From Enterococcus cecorum DSM 20682 = ATCC 43198 (GTDB taxonomy: Bacteria; Bacillota; Bacilli; Lactobacillales; Enterococcaceae): a stretch of DNA of 64,000 bases. Position 1 is the stretch's first letter. Each line of letters starts with the position of its first letter. The notes beneath the pieces were generated by a model, which saw only the letters and a program-made list of their open reading frames with translations, had not been told where the DNA came from and made no database searches. Positions 27,302 through 36,416 of the stretch are shown here, in pieces. Where the stretch lies: contig NZ_ASWI01000004.1 in assembly GCF_000407565.1 (NCBI RefSeq), forward strand, positions 174,501 through 238,500. Direction: 5' to 3'. The position numbers were made by a program, and so were the translations under genes.

Positions 27302-28390
27302 GTGTCAATGAAACGGATTCGTCAATCGGCTATTCTCATTGGTTGTTTAGGTCTAAGTTTAATGCAATCACCTGTTTATGCAGATAATATGGACCAATTG
27401 AATCAGCAAGAAGCACAGTTACAACAGCGAAGTGAACAAATCAGTACACAAATTCAAAATACATTATCAGATGTCAATGATAAATATGCACAAGTGGAAG
27501 ATTTAAAAAAGCAAATTGCTGATAATCAACAGTTATTAGAAAAGACGCAAAAAGATATCACAGATACGCAAGAAATCATCGCAAAACGCAAGGAAGTCGT
27601 TGCTAAACGTTTGCAATCAATTCAAGTCAATAATGCAGCGGATGTTGATTTAAAAGCTTTGTTTGCTGCTAAAAATATTGGCGAATTGCTACAACGAATT
27701 TATGCGATGACATTGATTCAAAACTTTGAAAATGAAAAATTTACTAGTTTGAATCAAGCGGTCGATACATTAGAAGATTTAAATAATAAAGCAACGCAAA
27801 CACAAAACAAATTGCAAACAGATAAAGCAGAATTAGACGTTCAAGTGCAACAATTAGATACAAAGATGGCTAATTTACGCCAACAACTTGCAGATAATAA
27901 AGATGCTTTAGCTAAGATTGCTGCTGATAAAGAAGTGGAAAATCAACGTATCGCTGCTGAAAAAGCCCGTCAAGAACGCGAAGCAAAAGAAGCGGCTAAA
28001 CAAGCACAACAATCTCAAGCACAAACAAGCGCTTCAAGTCAAAATCAAGTTGTTACTCCAAGTCAGCCAACAACAACGACACCAGATGCTTCAGGAAGTG
28101 CAGGTGGTCGCGTGTTGACGATGGAATCTACCGCTTACTCATATTCAGAAGCAGGTGCCAGCTACTTTACTGCAAGTGGAACAGATTTACGTGCCAACCC
28201 AATGGCCATTGCAGTTGATCCAAGTGTGATTCCATTAGGAACTTTGTTAGAAGTACAGGGATATGGCGTAGCTTTAGCGCTAGATACAGGTGGAGCTATT
28301 AAAGGAAATATTATCGATGTGCACTTTCCAACAGTTGCTCAATGTGAAGTTTGGGGACGTCGCATGGTACAAGTCCGTATCTTAAGTTAA
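27302..28390 (+). CDS. Secreted coiled-coil protein with C-terminal 3D domain (putative peptidoglycan-active)
   Basis: About 362 residues. Signal peptide ending near SPVYADN, a long coiled coil (about 30-230, LNQQEAQLQQRSEQI... type as in CwlO/PcsB N-termini), a Gln/Ser/Thr linker, and a 3D domain (about 275-360) with the three conserved aspartates in AVDPSVIPLGT, ALDTGG and IIDVHF. 3D domains occur in MltA-like and Rpf/Sps proteins that cleave glycan strands. The start is uncertain: GTG at 27302 is 9 bases after AAAGGTG, the ATG at 27308 is 15 bases after it. Confidence 0.8.
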   Translation: MSMKRIRQSAILIGCLGLSLMQSPVYADNMDQLNQQEAQLQQRSEQISTQIQNTLSDVNDKYAQVEDLKKQIADNQQLLEKTQKDITDTQEIIAKRKEVVAKRLQSIQVNNAADVDLKALFAAKNIGELLQRIYAMTLIQNFENEKFTSLNQAVDTLEDLNNKATQTQNKLQTDKAELDVQVQQLDTKMANLRQQLADNKDALAKIAADKEVENQRIAAEKARQEREAKEAAKQAQQSQAQTSASSQNQVVTPSQPTTTTPDASGSAGGRVLTMESTAYSYSEAGASYFTASGTDLRANPMAIAVDPSVIPLGTLLEVQGYGVALALDTGGAIKGNIIDVHFPTVAQCEVWGRRMVQVRILS

Positions 28391-28396
28391 TGCAAG

Positions 28397-28437
28397 TAAA
28401 AAAGAGTGAATCCATCTGGATTCACTCTTTTTTGCTA
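28397..28437 (+). terminator. Terminator of the 3D-domain protein gene
   Basis: Perfect stem AAAAAGAGTGAATCC / GGATTCACTCTTTTT with a 4-base loop. Confidence 0.9.
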
Positions 28438-28605
28438 AGTATAAGAATAAAAGATAATATATTATTTATTGTCTGAGGGAACGCGTGAAATGACAAACAA
28501 TCTAGCAATTATAGTTTATTTATGATGAATCATGGATGAAATATAAGGTGAAATCTGTTAAAATAGGCTTGTTCGTCATATCTATATGATTTAGGAGGAA
28601 ATTTT

Positions 28606-29529
28606 ATGGCTTTATGGAAGAAAATTCTAGCTACGGTAATAGGGGTTATAATCGCCGTAGTAATTATTATAGGTGGGGTGTTTGCTTTTGCATATCATGA
28701 TTTTTCAAGTACAGTCGAAAAAACATATAAGCCAGTTCAACGCCAAAATTCAACCAAAGCAGATTCTGAAAATCAAATTGAAAATAGTCAACCATTTAGT
28801 ATGTTATTATTAGGGGTAGATACAGGGGCTTTAGGCCGTGTGGAACATGGGCGTTCTGACTCTATTATGGTAGCTACAGTAAATCCGATAAAGAAACAAA
28901 CAACTATCGTCAGTGTGGCACGTGATACATATATGGAAATCGTTGGGCATAATACTCAAGATAAAGTGAATCACGCTTATGCCTTTGGTGGCGCTGCCAT
29001 GTCAATGGATACGTTAGAAAAATACTTAGACATTCCAATTAATCACTATGTAGCGATTAATATGGGTGGTATTGAACAACTTGTAGATGCTGTCGGTGGG
29101 GTAGAAGTACATAATAATTTAGAATTCACTAATAGTAATTTCCATTTTCCAAAAGGGAATGTGGAATTAAATGGAGAAAAAGCCTTAGCCTATACCCGTA
29201 TGCGTTATGAAGATCCGCGTGGTGACTATGGCCGTCAAGAGCGTCAAAGAGCAGTTGTTGCAGCTATCGGGAAGAAAGTAATGAGTATTGAAGGTGTGAC
29301 TAAATATCGCGATTTATTAGATGCCGTATCAGAAAACATGCAGACAGATTTAAATCAAGATCAAATTCAAAAATTAGCTTTGGATTATCGTGATGCTTTT
29401 AGTAATGTGAAGACTGACCAATTACAAGGAACAGGTTTCATGCAAGATGGTGTTTCTTATCAACGGGTGAGCCCAGAAGAGTTACAACGTGTGCAAGTAG
29501 AACTTAAAACTCAATTAGAAGCGAATTAA
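28606..29529 (+). CDS. LytR-CpsA-Psr (LCP) family protein
   Basis: 307 residues: one N-terminal TM helix (about 8-30), then the LCP domain with LLLGVDTG, GRSDSIMVATV, SVARDTYM and the Arg-rich YGRQERQR motif that binds the lipid pyrophosphate. LCP enzymes transfer undecaprenyl-linked polymers (teichoic acid, capsule, rhamnopolysaccharide) to peptidoglycan. Followed by its own terminator, then the CpsB/C/D-type operon, so it probably belongs to the same surface-polymer system as CpsA/Wzg does. ATG follows AGGAGGAAA. Confidence 0.9.
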   Translation: MALWKKILATVIGVIIAVVIIIGGVFAFAYHDFSSTVEKTYKPVQRQNSTKADSENQIENSQPFSMLLLGVDTGALGRVEHGRSDSIMVATVNPIKKQTTIVSVARDTYMEIVGHNTQDKVNHAYAFGGAAMSMDTLEKYLDIPINHYVAINMGGIEQLVDAVGGVEVHNNLEFTNSNFHFPKGNVELNGEKALAYTRMRYEDPRGDYGRQERQRAVVAAIGKKVMSIEGVTKYRDLLDAVSENMQTDLNQDQIQKLALDYRDAFSNVKTDQLQGTGFMQDGVSYQRVSPEELQRVQVELKTQLEAN

Positions 29530-29544
29530 CCATTTGCCAAAAAT

Positions 29545-29586
29545 GAATCTGTGGGGTAATGTAATTTTTTCTCTACAGATTTTTTC
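29545..29586 (+). terminator. Terminator after the LCP gene
   Basis: AATCTGTGG / CTACAGATT (one G-T pair) followed by TTTTT. Confidence 0.65.
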
Positions 29587-29701
29587 AAGTTTTAATTGTT
29601 ATCCTTTTATTAGTCGCTTTTTCATTGTACATATAGTAAGAATTGTAAAAAAAATAATGATAATTATTGTTATTATGCTTTTTTTTGGCGTGATTTTTTT
29701 G

Positions 29702-29707
29702 TATAAT
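29702..29707 (+). promoter_or_regulatory. -10 element of the capsule-regulatory operon
   Basis: TATAAT 38 bases before the wzh ATG in a T-rich tract; the -35 is not clear. Confidence 0.5.
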
Positions 29708-29745
29708 GGAGAAAGAATGTGTAAAAATGAGAGAGGGATAGTCGG

Positions 29746-30513
29746 ATGATTGATTTACATTGTCATATCTTACCTAGTGTGGATGATGGTGCCCAAACGA
29801 TTGAAGACAGCCTTGATATGGCACGTTATGCGGTGAAGCAAGGGATTACCCATATCTTATGTACGCCACACCATAATAATGGAAAATATATTAATCCTAA
29901 ATCAGAAATTATTGAAAAGGTAGCCGAGTTACAAGATGTCTTGGATGAGCATCAAATTCCATTAACAGTTTTAGAAGGCCAAGAAGTTCGCCTAACTACT
30001 TTATTGATGGATGATTTGGCAAAGGACCGTCTATTATTTACTGATTTAGACGATACTTATATTTTAATCGAGTTTCCAAGTAATAGTATCCCAGAAAGTG
30101 CAGAAAATATTTTCTATCAACTTTTGGATAAAGGAAAAATTCCGGTCATTGTGCATCCAGAGCGCAATGCTGGATTTATCAAAGAACCAAATCGACTCAT
30201 TGAATTTTTGGATATGGGATGTTTAGCCCAACTCACTGCGCCGAGTTATGTGGGTAAGTTTGGTAAAGAAATTCAAAAAACAGCGAAATTAATGGTCGAA
30301 AATCGAATGGTCCAAATGGTTGCTTCTGATGCACATGGTATCAATAAACGTAATTTTTATCTAAAAGAAGCCTATGATGCGATTGCCAAAGATCAGGGCG
30401 TAGAATTAGTTGATAAAATGAAACAAGTAGCCAAGGCTTTAATTAATGGCGACCCAATCGAATTTGAACCTTACCGAGAATTAAGAAGATCAAAATTCTC
30501 TTGGTTTAGATAA
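29746..30513 (+). CDS. wzh: PHP-type tyrosine-protein phosphatase (CpsB/Wzh)
   Basis: 255 residues of the PHP metallophosphatase family. Metal ligands in DLHCHILPSVDDG (residues 3-15), CTPHHNNG, EGQEVRL, IVHPERN and SDAHG. In streptococcal and enterococcal capsule loci it dephosphorylates the CpsD/Wze tyrosine kinase. Same operon as the adaptor (31325) and kinase (32137). Confidence 0.92.
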   Translation: MIDLHCHILPSVDDGAQTIEDSLDMARYAVKQGITHILCTPHHNNGKYINPKSEIIEKVAELQDVLDEHQIPLTVLEGQEVRLTTLLMDDLAKDRLLFTDLDDTYILIEFPSNSIPESAENIFYQLLDKGKIPVIVHPERNAGFIKEPNRLIEFLDMGCLAQLTAPSYVGKFGKEIQKTAKLMVENRMVQMVASDAHGINKRNFYLKEAYDAIAKDQGVELVDKMKQVAKALINGDPIEFEPYRELRRSKFSWFR

Positions 30514-30534
30514 ATATTTAATGGAGGGATTAAT

Positions 30535-31308
30535 TTGAAAAAAATTGGAAAAGTGTTTGGCTTATTACTTATTGCGGCCATCTCTTTGTCAATTGTTGTG
30601 TTTGGTTATAAAGTTTATCAGCACAAAAACTATGAGCAACGACTAGCCAGTGCTCAAGTAACGATTAAACAGCAGTCCTCTAAAATGGATGAATTAACCA
30701 AACAAGTGAATCAGTTATTTACAGATGAGAATGATGATTTATTGAATCCTGAGACAAATACGGAGCAAATTTCAGACTTGAAAACGCAAATCAATGGGAT
30801 GAGGGTTTCTGCGGATAGTTATCAATTGAAAAAACAAGATTTGCCACAAGAAGATGCAAGTTTTGCGGACAAACAAGCTGAATTATTACGCCGTGTGTCA
30901 CAAGCATATGATAAATCAAATCTTCAAGATCAAATCGCTGCCCTATTTCAAGCAGATGCAGTGAACTGGCAAGCATTAAATGATCAAGCGGTAATCAATC
31001 TTGATACCAAGGCTGAAAAAGTCACTGAGCTATTACAAAAAGTCAGTGAAATGCCTGAAGGAAATTGGAAAAACCTTGCAAATGGATATCTAAATTTGGC
31101 ACAAGACGAATGCAATCAAGCAGCGACAACCTTAGATATGATTAATCAAATGGTGGTCAATGGACAAGTTGCTGAAAACGCCAATGCAGATACTTATGCG
31201 AAATTAGTAAATACTTTATATTCTGTGAAACATCAAGGATTATCAGACACTTTAGAAAATAAAGTGAGAGAAGTAAAGACTCAAATGCAAGCTGCAGGAA
31301 AAATGTAA
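30535..31308 (+). CDS. Membrane-anchored coiled-coil protein of unknown function within the capsule-regulatory operon
   Basis: 257 residues, TTG start after GGAGGG. One N-terminal TM helix (about 6-24), no lipobox Cys, then a largely helical extracytoplasmic region with predicted coiled coil (about 35-60) and Gln/Asn/Asp-rich helices. No family recognised. It sits between the phosphatase and the Wzd adaptor with short gaps (21 and 16 bases), so it is expected to be co-expressed and may act on the outer face of the same complex; that is inference from position only. Confidence 0.75.
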   Translation: MKKIGKVFGLLLIAAISLSIVVFGYKVYQHKNYEQRLASAQVTIKQQSSKMDELTKQVNQLFTDENDDLLNPETNTEQISDLKTQINGMRVSADSYQLKKQDLPQEDASFADKQAELLRRVSQAYDKSNLQDQIAALFQADAVNWQALNDQAVINLDTKAEKVTELLQKVSEMPEGNWKNLANGYLNLAQDECNQAATTLDMINQMVVNGQVAENANADTYAKLVNTLYSVKHQGLSDTLENKVREVKTQMQAAGKM

Positions 31309-31324
31309 GAAAGGAAATAGGTTG

Positions 31325-32122
31325 ATGGAAGTCGAAGAAACAATTGATTTAAAAGATATTTTTACGATTATTAAAAAGCATGTTTTTACCATTATCGTGT
31401 GTATGTTTGTGGGGTTAGGTTTAGCAGGAGGATTAACTTTCTTTGTATTAACACCAAAATATAGCTCACAAGCTCAGTTAGTCGTAACTTTACCACAAAA
31501 CCAAAACACAAATACAAATGATGTCAATGTAAACCTACAAATGATCAATACTTATAAAAATCTGATTAAAGGGGATTTGATTTTAAATAAGGTAAAAGAT
31601 CAATTAAAAGAAAACTATGGCATCAATATGACTGTGCAAGAAATTGATAATGCGATTGATGTCGTACAGTCAGAAAATTCATTGATGTTCTCATTGGTGG
31701 CTACTTCTACTAAAGCTTTAGATGCAGAACGTTTAGCCAATACAACTGCAACAATCTTCAAAGACACTGTCAAAGAAGTCTTAGGAGAAAGTGTTGATAA
31801 AATTTCAATTATTTCAAATGCAACAGTCAACAATACGCCAATTTCACCAAACAATACGCGTAACTTGCTTATTGGGGTGTTAGCAGGGATGATTGTTGGT
31901 TTTGGGATGAGTTTTGCCGTTGAATTCTTAGACCGCACAGTAAAATCAGAAAAATTTGTTCGCGACGAATTAGGCTTAACTATCTTAGGAACGATTCCAC
32001 AATTATCTGCCAAAGAATTACAAGACAATACACGTCGAGCATCTGGACATATGGTATCCTCAAATAGCGCTCACCATCATTCTGGAAATAGTAAACATCG
32101 TCGTTCAAGAAGTCGTGTGTAG
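31325..32122 (+). CDS. wzd: Capsular polysaccharide co-polymerase/kinase adaptor (CpsC/Wzd)
   Basis: 265 residues: TM1 (about 20-42), Wzz domain, TM2 (about 180-200) and a cytoplasmic tail. The N-terminal TIDLKDIFTIIKKH and the YSSQAQLVV strand are typical of YveK/CpsC/Wzd. It activates the tyrosine kinase and governs polymer length. The tail here is unusually rich in His, Ser and Arg and lacks a recognisable further domain. ATG at 31325 preferred over the adjacent TTG. Confidence 0.9.
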   Translation: MEVEETIDLKDIFTIIKKHVFTIIVCMFVGLGLAGGLTFFVLTPKYSSQAQLVVTLPQNQNTNTNDVNVNLQMINTYKNLIKGDLILNKVKDQLKENYGINMTVQEIDNAIDVVQSENSLMFSLVATSTKALDAERLANTTATIFKDTVKEVLGESVDKISIISNATVNNTPISPNNTRNLLIGVLAGMIVGFGMSFAVEFLDRTVKSEKFVRDELGLTILGTIPQLSAKELQDNTRRASGHMVSSNSAHHHSGNSKHRRSRSRV

Positions 32123-32136
32123 GAAGGTGAATATAA

Positions 32137-32844
32137 ATGGCAAAGAAATATGATAAGAAAAACTCAGCAGCTACGAATCCGGTGAACTTAATTACGCTAT
32201 TAAATCCAAATTCATCGATTTCTGAACAATATCGTACAGTTCGAACCAACTTGCAATTCGCAGTTGCCGGGGACCAACCCTTACGCAGTATGGCGGTGGT
32301 CTCATCTGGTCCTGGTGAAGGAAAATCAACTTCATCCGCAAACTTAGCAGTCGTATTTGCGCAAGCTGGCCGCCGCGTGTTATTAGTCGATGCGGATATG
32401 CGTAAAGCAACGGTCCATAAAACATTTGGACTAAGTAATGAAGTGGGGTTAAGTAACTTGGTAAGTGGCCAACAATCTGCTTCATCAGTGATTCAACCAT
32501 CTGGTGTAGATAATTTATCCGTGATGACAGCTGGACCAACACCACCAAACCCAGCAGAATTGCTAAACTCTCATCGTATGAATGTGGTAATAGAAGAGCT
32601 ATATCAAATGTTTGATTTAATTGTGTTTGACTTACCACCTGTAATGACAGTGGCTGATGGTTTAATTATGGCTTCTAAAACAGATGGTACCGTAGTGGTT
32701 ATCCGTGAAGGTGTCACTCGTAAAGACTCTATTATAGAAGCGAAAAATCGTCTAATTCAAGCTAAAGCACGCATTTTAGGGGTTATCTACAATGGTGTGG
32801 AACAAATGAATGAAAGTAGCTACTATTACTACTCAGATAAATAA
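32137..32844 (+). CDS. wze: Bacterial tyrosine kinase (CpsD/Wze)
   Basis: 235 residues, BY-kinase. Walker A GPGEGKST (about 58-65), Walker A' LLVDADMRK, Walker B IVFDLPPV, and a C-terminal Tyr cluster (SSYYYYSD) that is the autophosphorylation site. It works with Wzd in the membrane and is reversed by Wzh. The operon ends here at a terminator; no glycosyltransferase, polymerase or flippase gene follows. Confidence 0.95.
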   Translation: MAKKYDKKNSAATNPVNLITLLNPNSSISEQYRTVRTNLQFAVAGDQPLRSMAVVSSGPGEGKSTSSANLAVVFAQAGRRVLLVDADMRKATVHKTFGLSNEVGLSNLVSGQQSASSVIQPSGVDNLSVMTAGPTPPNPAELLNSHRMNVVIEELYQMFDLIVFDLPPVMTVADGLIMASKTDGTVVVIREGVTRKDSIIEAKNRLIQAKARILGVIYNGVEQMNESSYYYYSDK

Positions 32845-32851
32845 TCAATCT

Positions 32852-32887
32852 TTAATAAGGTGAGCGTTGTCTTGCCTTATTTTTTTG
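32852..32887 (+). terminator. Terminator of the capsule-regulatory operon
   Basis: AATAAGG / CCTTATT with a 14-base loop and six Ts. Confidence 0.65.
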
Positions 32888-32966
32888 AACAAAATGATTG
32901 GCTGTGTTATAATATGATAAAATTTATCGTGAATATTTACACGATAGCAAAAGAATGGAGTGGAAA

Positions 32967-33965
32967 ATGATGAAAAAGTGTCCAAATTGTCAAACAGAAG
33001 TGGAAGAAGAGGCGTTGGTTTGTCCTCAGTGTGGTTATCAGTGGGAGACAAATGCTGAGAAAGTAGAGCAAGTCGTGTCTGAAGAAGTTGTATCCGAAGA
33101 AAAGACCCAAAGCGTTCAACAAGCAGCCAATGAAGAAGTGTCAAATCCAGAAAATGAGGATAAAGCACAAACAACAGTTGCACCACAAACACCTGAAGAA
33201 TCTGAAGAAGAGACAAACAACCAATCTTCAGAAAACAGCAAAAAAGTATTGGATTTTGAAAAACTAGATGATTTTGAAGCGTTAAAGCCGCATATCGATC
33301 AAGCAAAGAATTATTTTGAAGAGTTTAAAGCGACCATCCTGCATCCAACCATCGGAGAAATCAAGTATAAAACGTTAGGTATTATTAATTTCATTGTAAT
33401 TGGTTTATTATTTTCATTGACTTTCTCGAGATTGCTTGGTGTGATGCTAAAAGATATCTATGGAGCGATGAATCAATTTACGAACATGTTTGGTTTTGGT
33501 CATTCATCCTATGGTAGTTCATCAATTTCGGCCTTTCCAATGTTTTGGTTGTTCTTATTAGCTATCTTTTTAACACAAATTATCTTAGTGTTGGTCTACT
33601 GGATATTTGAAATCATTATGCAAAAAGAAGGAGCCAGCTTTAAAAATGCCTTAGACCAAATTTTTGAACCATTAAGTGTCTTAGTAGTAGTGGGCATCGT
33701 GGCTTTTGTTTTTGCCTTACTTGGTTCAGTTTTCTTAAAATTAGCACTGATTCTTTGTGTATTATATTTATTGATTTTACGCTATAGTTTTGATGGAAAT
33801 ATTTGGTTAATAGCCAATCCTAAGGGCTTCAATCGTTTTTATATTACGATGATTCCGGTTGTACTATATAGTGTAGTCAGCTACTTTGTTTTCAAAATCG
33901 TCCTTGGTGTGTTAATCGAAAATTCAAATATCTTAGGAATAATCGAAAATATGCTTCGTTTCTAA
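32967..33965 (+). CDS. Zinc-ribbon membrane protein of unknown function
   Basis: About 332 residues. N-terminal zinc ribbon with two CxxC pairs (CPNCQTEVEEEALVCPQCGY), a long acidic linker (about 25-110), then four to five TM helices with no catalytic motif. Such zinc-ribbon-plus-TM proteins are common in Lactobacillales and uncharacterised. ATG at 32967 (or 32970) follows GGAGTGG. Own -10 TATAAT at about 32909 and own terminator. Confidence 0.75.
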   Translation: MMKKCPNCQTEVEEEALVCPQCGYQWETNAEKVEQVVSEEVVSEEKTQSVQQAANEEVSNPENEDKAQTTVAPQTPEESEEETNNQSSENSKKVLDFEKLDDFEALKPHIDQAKNYFEEFKATILHPTIGEIKYKTLGIINFIVIGLLFSLTFSRLLGVMLKDIYGAMNQFTNMFGFGHSSYGSSSISAFPMFWLFLLAIFLTQIILVLVYWIFEIIMQKEGASFKNALDQIFEPLSVLVVVGIVAFVFALLGSVFLKLALILCVLYLLILRYSFDGNIWLIANPKGFNRFYITMIPVVLYSVVSYFVFKIVLGVLIENSNILGIIENMLRF

Positions 33966-33969
33966 AAGT

Positions 33970-34018
33970 AAAAAAATCTCAGTTGGTTTCAGATGAGGGA
34001 CCGACTGAGATTTTTTTG
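33970..34018 (+). terminator. Terminator of the zinc-ribbon gene
   Basis: AAAAAATCTCAGT / ACTGAGATTTTTT stem with T run. Confidence 0.85.
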
Positions 34019-34285
34019 TTTCCTTTGTGTCATATAGGATGATGTAAAAGCGTTTAATAAGGAGTTAATGTACACGCCGGAAACCTCTGTAAAACACAAA
34101 GTAGTATAATTATAACACGGATATGATTATCAGTAAATAAAATATAGTTATAAAAATGGAAAATAAACATTGAATCATAAATATTTTTATGGATTATTTT
34201 CATAATAGATGATATTAAATAGTTGGATTAAATAATATGGTTTAAATTGATAAGATTTTGCTATCGCTGAAAAGTTTCAAATTAG
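34019..34285. other. Intergenic region, no gene seen
   Basis: AT-rich with a TATAATTATA tract near 34110; no repeat or coding remnant recognised. Confidence 0.5.
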
Positions 34286-34315
34286 TTGCGAAAATATAGT
34301 GTACTCAGATATAAT
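34286..34315 (+). promoter_or_regulatory. Promoter of the C26 amidotransferase gene
   Basis: TTGCGA (34286-34291), 18-base spacer, TATAAT (34310-34315), 30 bases before the preferred ATG. Confidence 0.6.
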
Positions 34316-34345
34316 AGCCTCAAATTATTTGAAAGGATGATGCGC

Positions 34346-35053
34346 ATGACCAGACCGATTATTGGTATTGCAGCAAATGAAACGTTTGATCCAGGTAGTA
34401 CGCTTTATCATTTGCCTGTCAGCTACACCCCAAGAGGATATATTGAAGGGGTTCAAAATGCTGGTGGGATTCCGCTATTATTACCAATTACTGATCCTGA
34501 CTATGCAGAAACTTATGTCGGTCAGATTGATAAGTTGGTATTAGCAGGTGGGCAAGATGTATCACCAGAAATTTATGGACAAGCACAAAAGACAGATGGT
34601 AATTATTCAAAAGCACGCGATGACTTTGAACAAGCCTTAATTACCGAAGCATTAAAACAAAGAAAACCGATTTTTGCGGTCTGTCGTGGGATGCAGCTAC
34701 TAAATGTTTATTTTGGTGGCACCTTGTATCAAGAAATTGGTCCCTTAAGCGGTGTCGAACATATGCAAGATCCTATTCCTCGGGAGGAGCCTTCACATGA
34801 CCTGCTGTTAGAAAAAACAAGCAGTTTATATACCATTTATGGCAACCAAGGGAGAATCAATTCTTTTCATAATCAAGCCGTAGAGAGACTTGGCGAAGAA
34901 TTACAAATTACTGGCAGATGTAGTGATGGGATGATTGAATCTATCGAAAACAAAAAGCGTCGTATTCTAGGGGTTCAATGGCATCCGGATTTTGCTTATA
35001 CGCATTTAAAGCAAGAACAAGAAGTATTTGATTATGTCGTTAAGCAATTATAA
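34346..35053 (+). CDS. Gamma-glutamyl-gamma-aminobutyrate hydrolase-like (peptidase C26)
   Basis: 235 residues, class I glutamine-amidotransferase fold. Nucleophile Cys in AVCRGMQLLN (about residue 111-120) and His in GVQWHPDF. The acid normally found two residues after the His is Glu (HPE); here it is Asp, which may reduce activity or simply be tolerated. Family role: hydrolysis of gamma-glutamyl amides (PuuD-like). ATG at 34346 chosen because AAAGG lies 9 bases upstream. The adjacent oppA remnant suggests a former peptide/amine-utilisation context. Confidence 0.8.
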   Translation: MTRPIIGIAANETFDPGSTLYHLPVSYTPRGYIEGVQNAGGIPLLLPITDPDYAETYVGQIDKLVLAGGQDVSPEIYGQAQKTDGNYSKARDDFEQALITEALKQRKPIFAVCRGMQLLNVYFGGTLYQEIGPLSGVEHMQDPIPREEPSHDLLLEKTSSLYTIYGNQGRINSFHNQAVERLGEELQITGRCSDGMIESIENKKRRILGVQWHPDFAYTHLKQEQEVFDYVVKQL

Positions 35054-35071
35054 AAAGAAAGGAAGAATGAA

Positions 35072-35845
35072 ATGAAAAAAGTGGTTAGTTTATTATTTGT
35101 AGCGGGTCTTTTCTTAGCTGCGTGTGGCAATTCAGCAACATCCACTAAGGAAAGCAAATCAACCCAACAAGAGATTGCTGTATCAGCACCAGGTGAACTA
35201 TCTACACTCGATAGTGCCCAATATACGGATGTCAACAGTTCAGATATGATTGGTCAAGTATCAGAAGGACTCTATCGTTCAGGCAAAGATGGTAATCCTG
35301 AGCTTGCAATGGCCAAAGAAGATCCCAAAGTAAGTGAAGATGGCTTAACCTATACGTTCAAATTACGTGAGGCTAAATATAGTGATGGGACTCCCGTTCG
35401 TGCACAAGATTTTGTGTATGCTTTTCAAAATGTGGTCGATCCTAAAACAACTTCTAGCTCCAGCCATCGTATGGATATCTTCAAAAATGGTGAAAAAATT
35501 CGTAATGGTGAACTACCTGTTGACCAATTAGGGGTTAAAGCGCTTGATGACCAAACGTTAGAATTAGATTTAGTCGCACCGGCACCATTCTTATCAGAAA
35601 TCTTGACAGGTACACCATTTATGCCTAAACAAGAAAAATTTGCCTCTGAAAAGGGAAAAGCGTATGGCACGAGTGCTGATAATTTTGTCGGCAACGGACC
35701 TTTTGTGATTAAAGGCTGAGATGGCAATAATGAAAGCTGGACTTTAGAAAAAAATCCAACATACTGGGATGCAAAAAATGTTAAGTTGAAAAAAGTAAAA
35801 GTACAAGTCGTCAAAGAAATTGCGACAGGCGTCAACTTATTTAAC
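35072..35845 (+). pseudogene. oppA: oppA-type peptide-binding lipoprotein, 5' part
   Basis: N-terminal half of an oligopeptide ABC-transporter binding protein. Lipoprotein signal with lipobox LAAC (about residue 16-19), then SAPGELSTLDSAQYTD and the SBP_bac_5 core. At 35717-35719 a TGA replaces the Trp codon expected in VIKGWDGNNESW, and the frame continues open after it (LEKNPTYWDAKNVKL) to TGVNLFN, where an IS200/IS605 element begins. The rest of the gene lies at 54409-55257, 18.6 kb away. So the gene is inactivated twice: by a nonsense codon and by insertion. Confidence 0.93.
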
Positions 35846-36004
35846 GTAATTCAGGCAGAAGTCGCCCATCCTCTATAGGTGGGTGATGAATGCTATTCGG
35901 TATGAGGGTTACTGTTGGTAACTCGAAGACCGACAATAAAGTACATTGTCTTTTTATTTCGTTCTATGTTATAATCAGTCTATATTAGAAATGAGTGATA
36001 TAAA

Positions 36005-36409
36005 ATGGAATTAGATACAAATAACCATTCAGTCTTCCTTCTTTATTACCATCTTATTTTAGTAACGAAATATCGCAGACAAGTGATTGATGATGACATA
36101 TCTGATTATGCTAAAGCTACTTTTGAAAGAATTTCAGAATCGTATCACATTACTTTAGTGGAGTGGAATCATGACAAAGACCACGTTCATATTATGTTCA
36201 AAGCTCATCCTAAAACAGAATTGACAAAATTTATCAACGCCTATAAAAGCGCTAGTTCAAGATTGATAAAACGTGATTTTCCAAGAGTCAAACAGTTTCT
36301 TTGGAAAGAACAGTTTTGGTCTAAAAGTTTTTGTCTGTTGACGACTGGTGGAGCACCAATTGATGTGATAAAGAAATACATCCAAAATCAAGGAAACAAT
36401 CATAAATAG
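36005..36409 (+). CDS. tnpA: IS200-type Y1 (HUH) transposase TnpA, copy 1
   Basis: 134 residues. HUH metal motif in DHVHIMF (about 60-66) and the catalytic Tyr in KKYIQNQ (about residue 127). Acts as a dimer that cuts and rejoins single-stranded element ends after a short target sequence. ATG at 36005 follows a TATAAT at about 35970. Intact; 14 residues or so differ at most from copy 2. Confidence 0.93.
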   Translation: MELDTNNHSVFLLYYHLILVTKYRRQVIDDDISDYAKATFERISESYHITLVEWNHDKDHVHIMFKAHPKTELTKFINAYKSASSRLIKRDFPRVKQFLWKEQFWSKSFCLLTTGGAPIDVIKKYIQNQGNNHK

Positions 36410-36416
36410 AAAGCAG

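Noticed and set aside
29534-29749. Open frame of 71 codons between LCP and wzh
   Set aside because: It runs through a terminator and a T-rich promoter region, has no ribosome-binding site and poor codon use.
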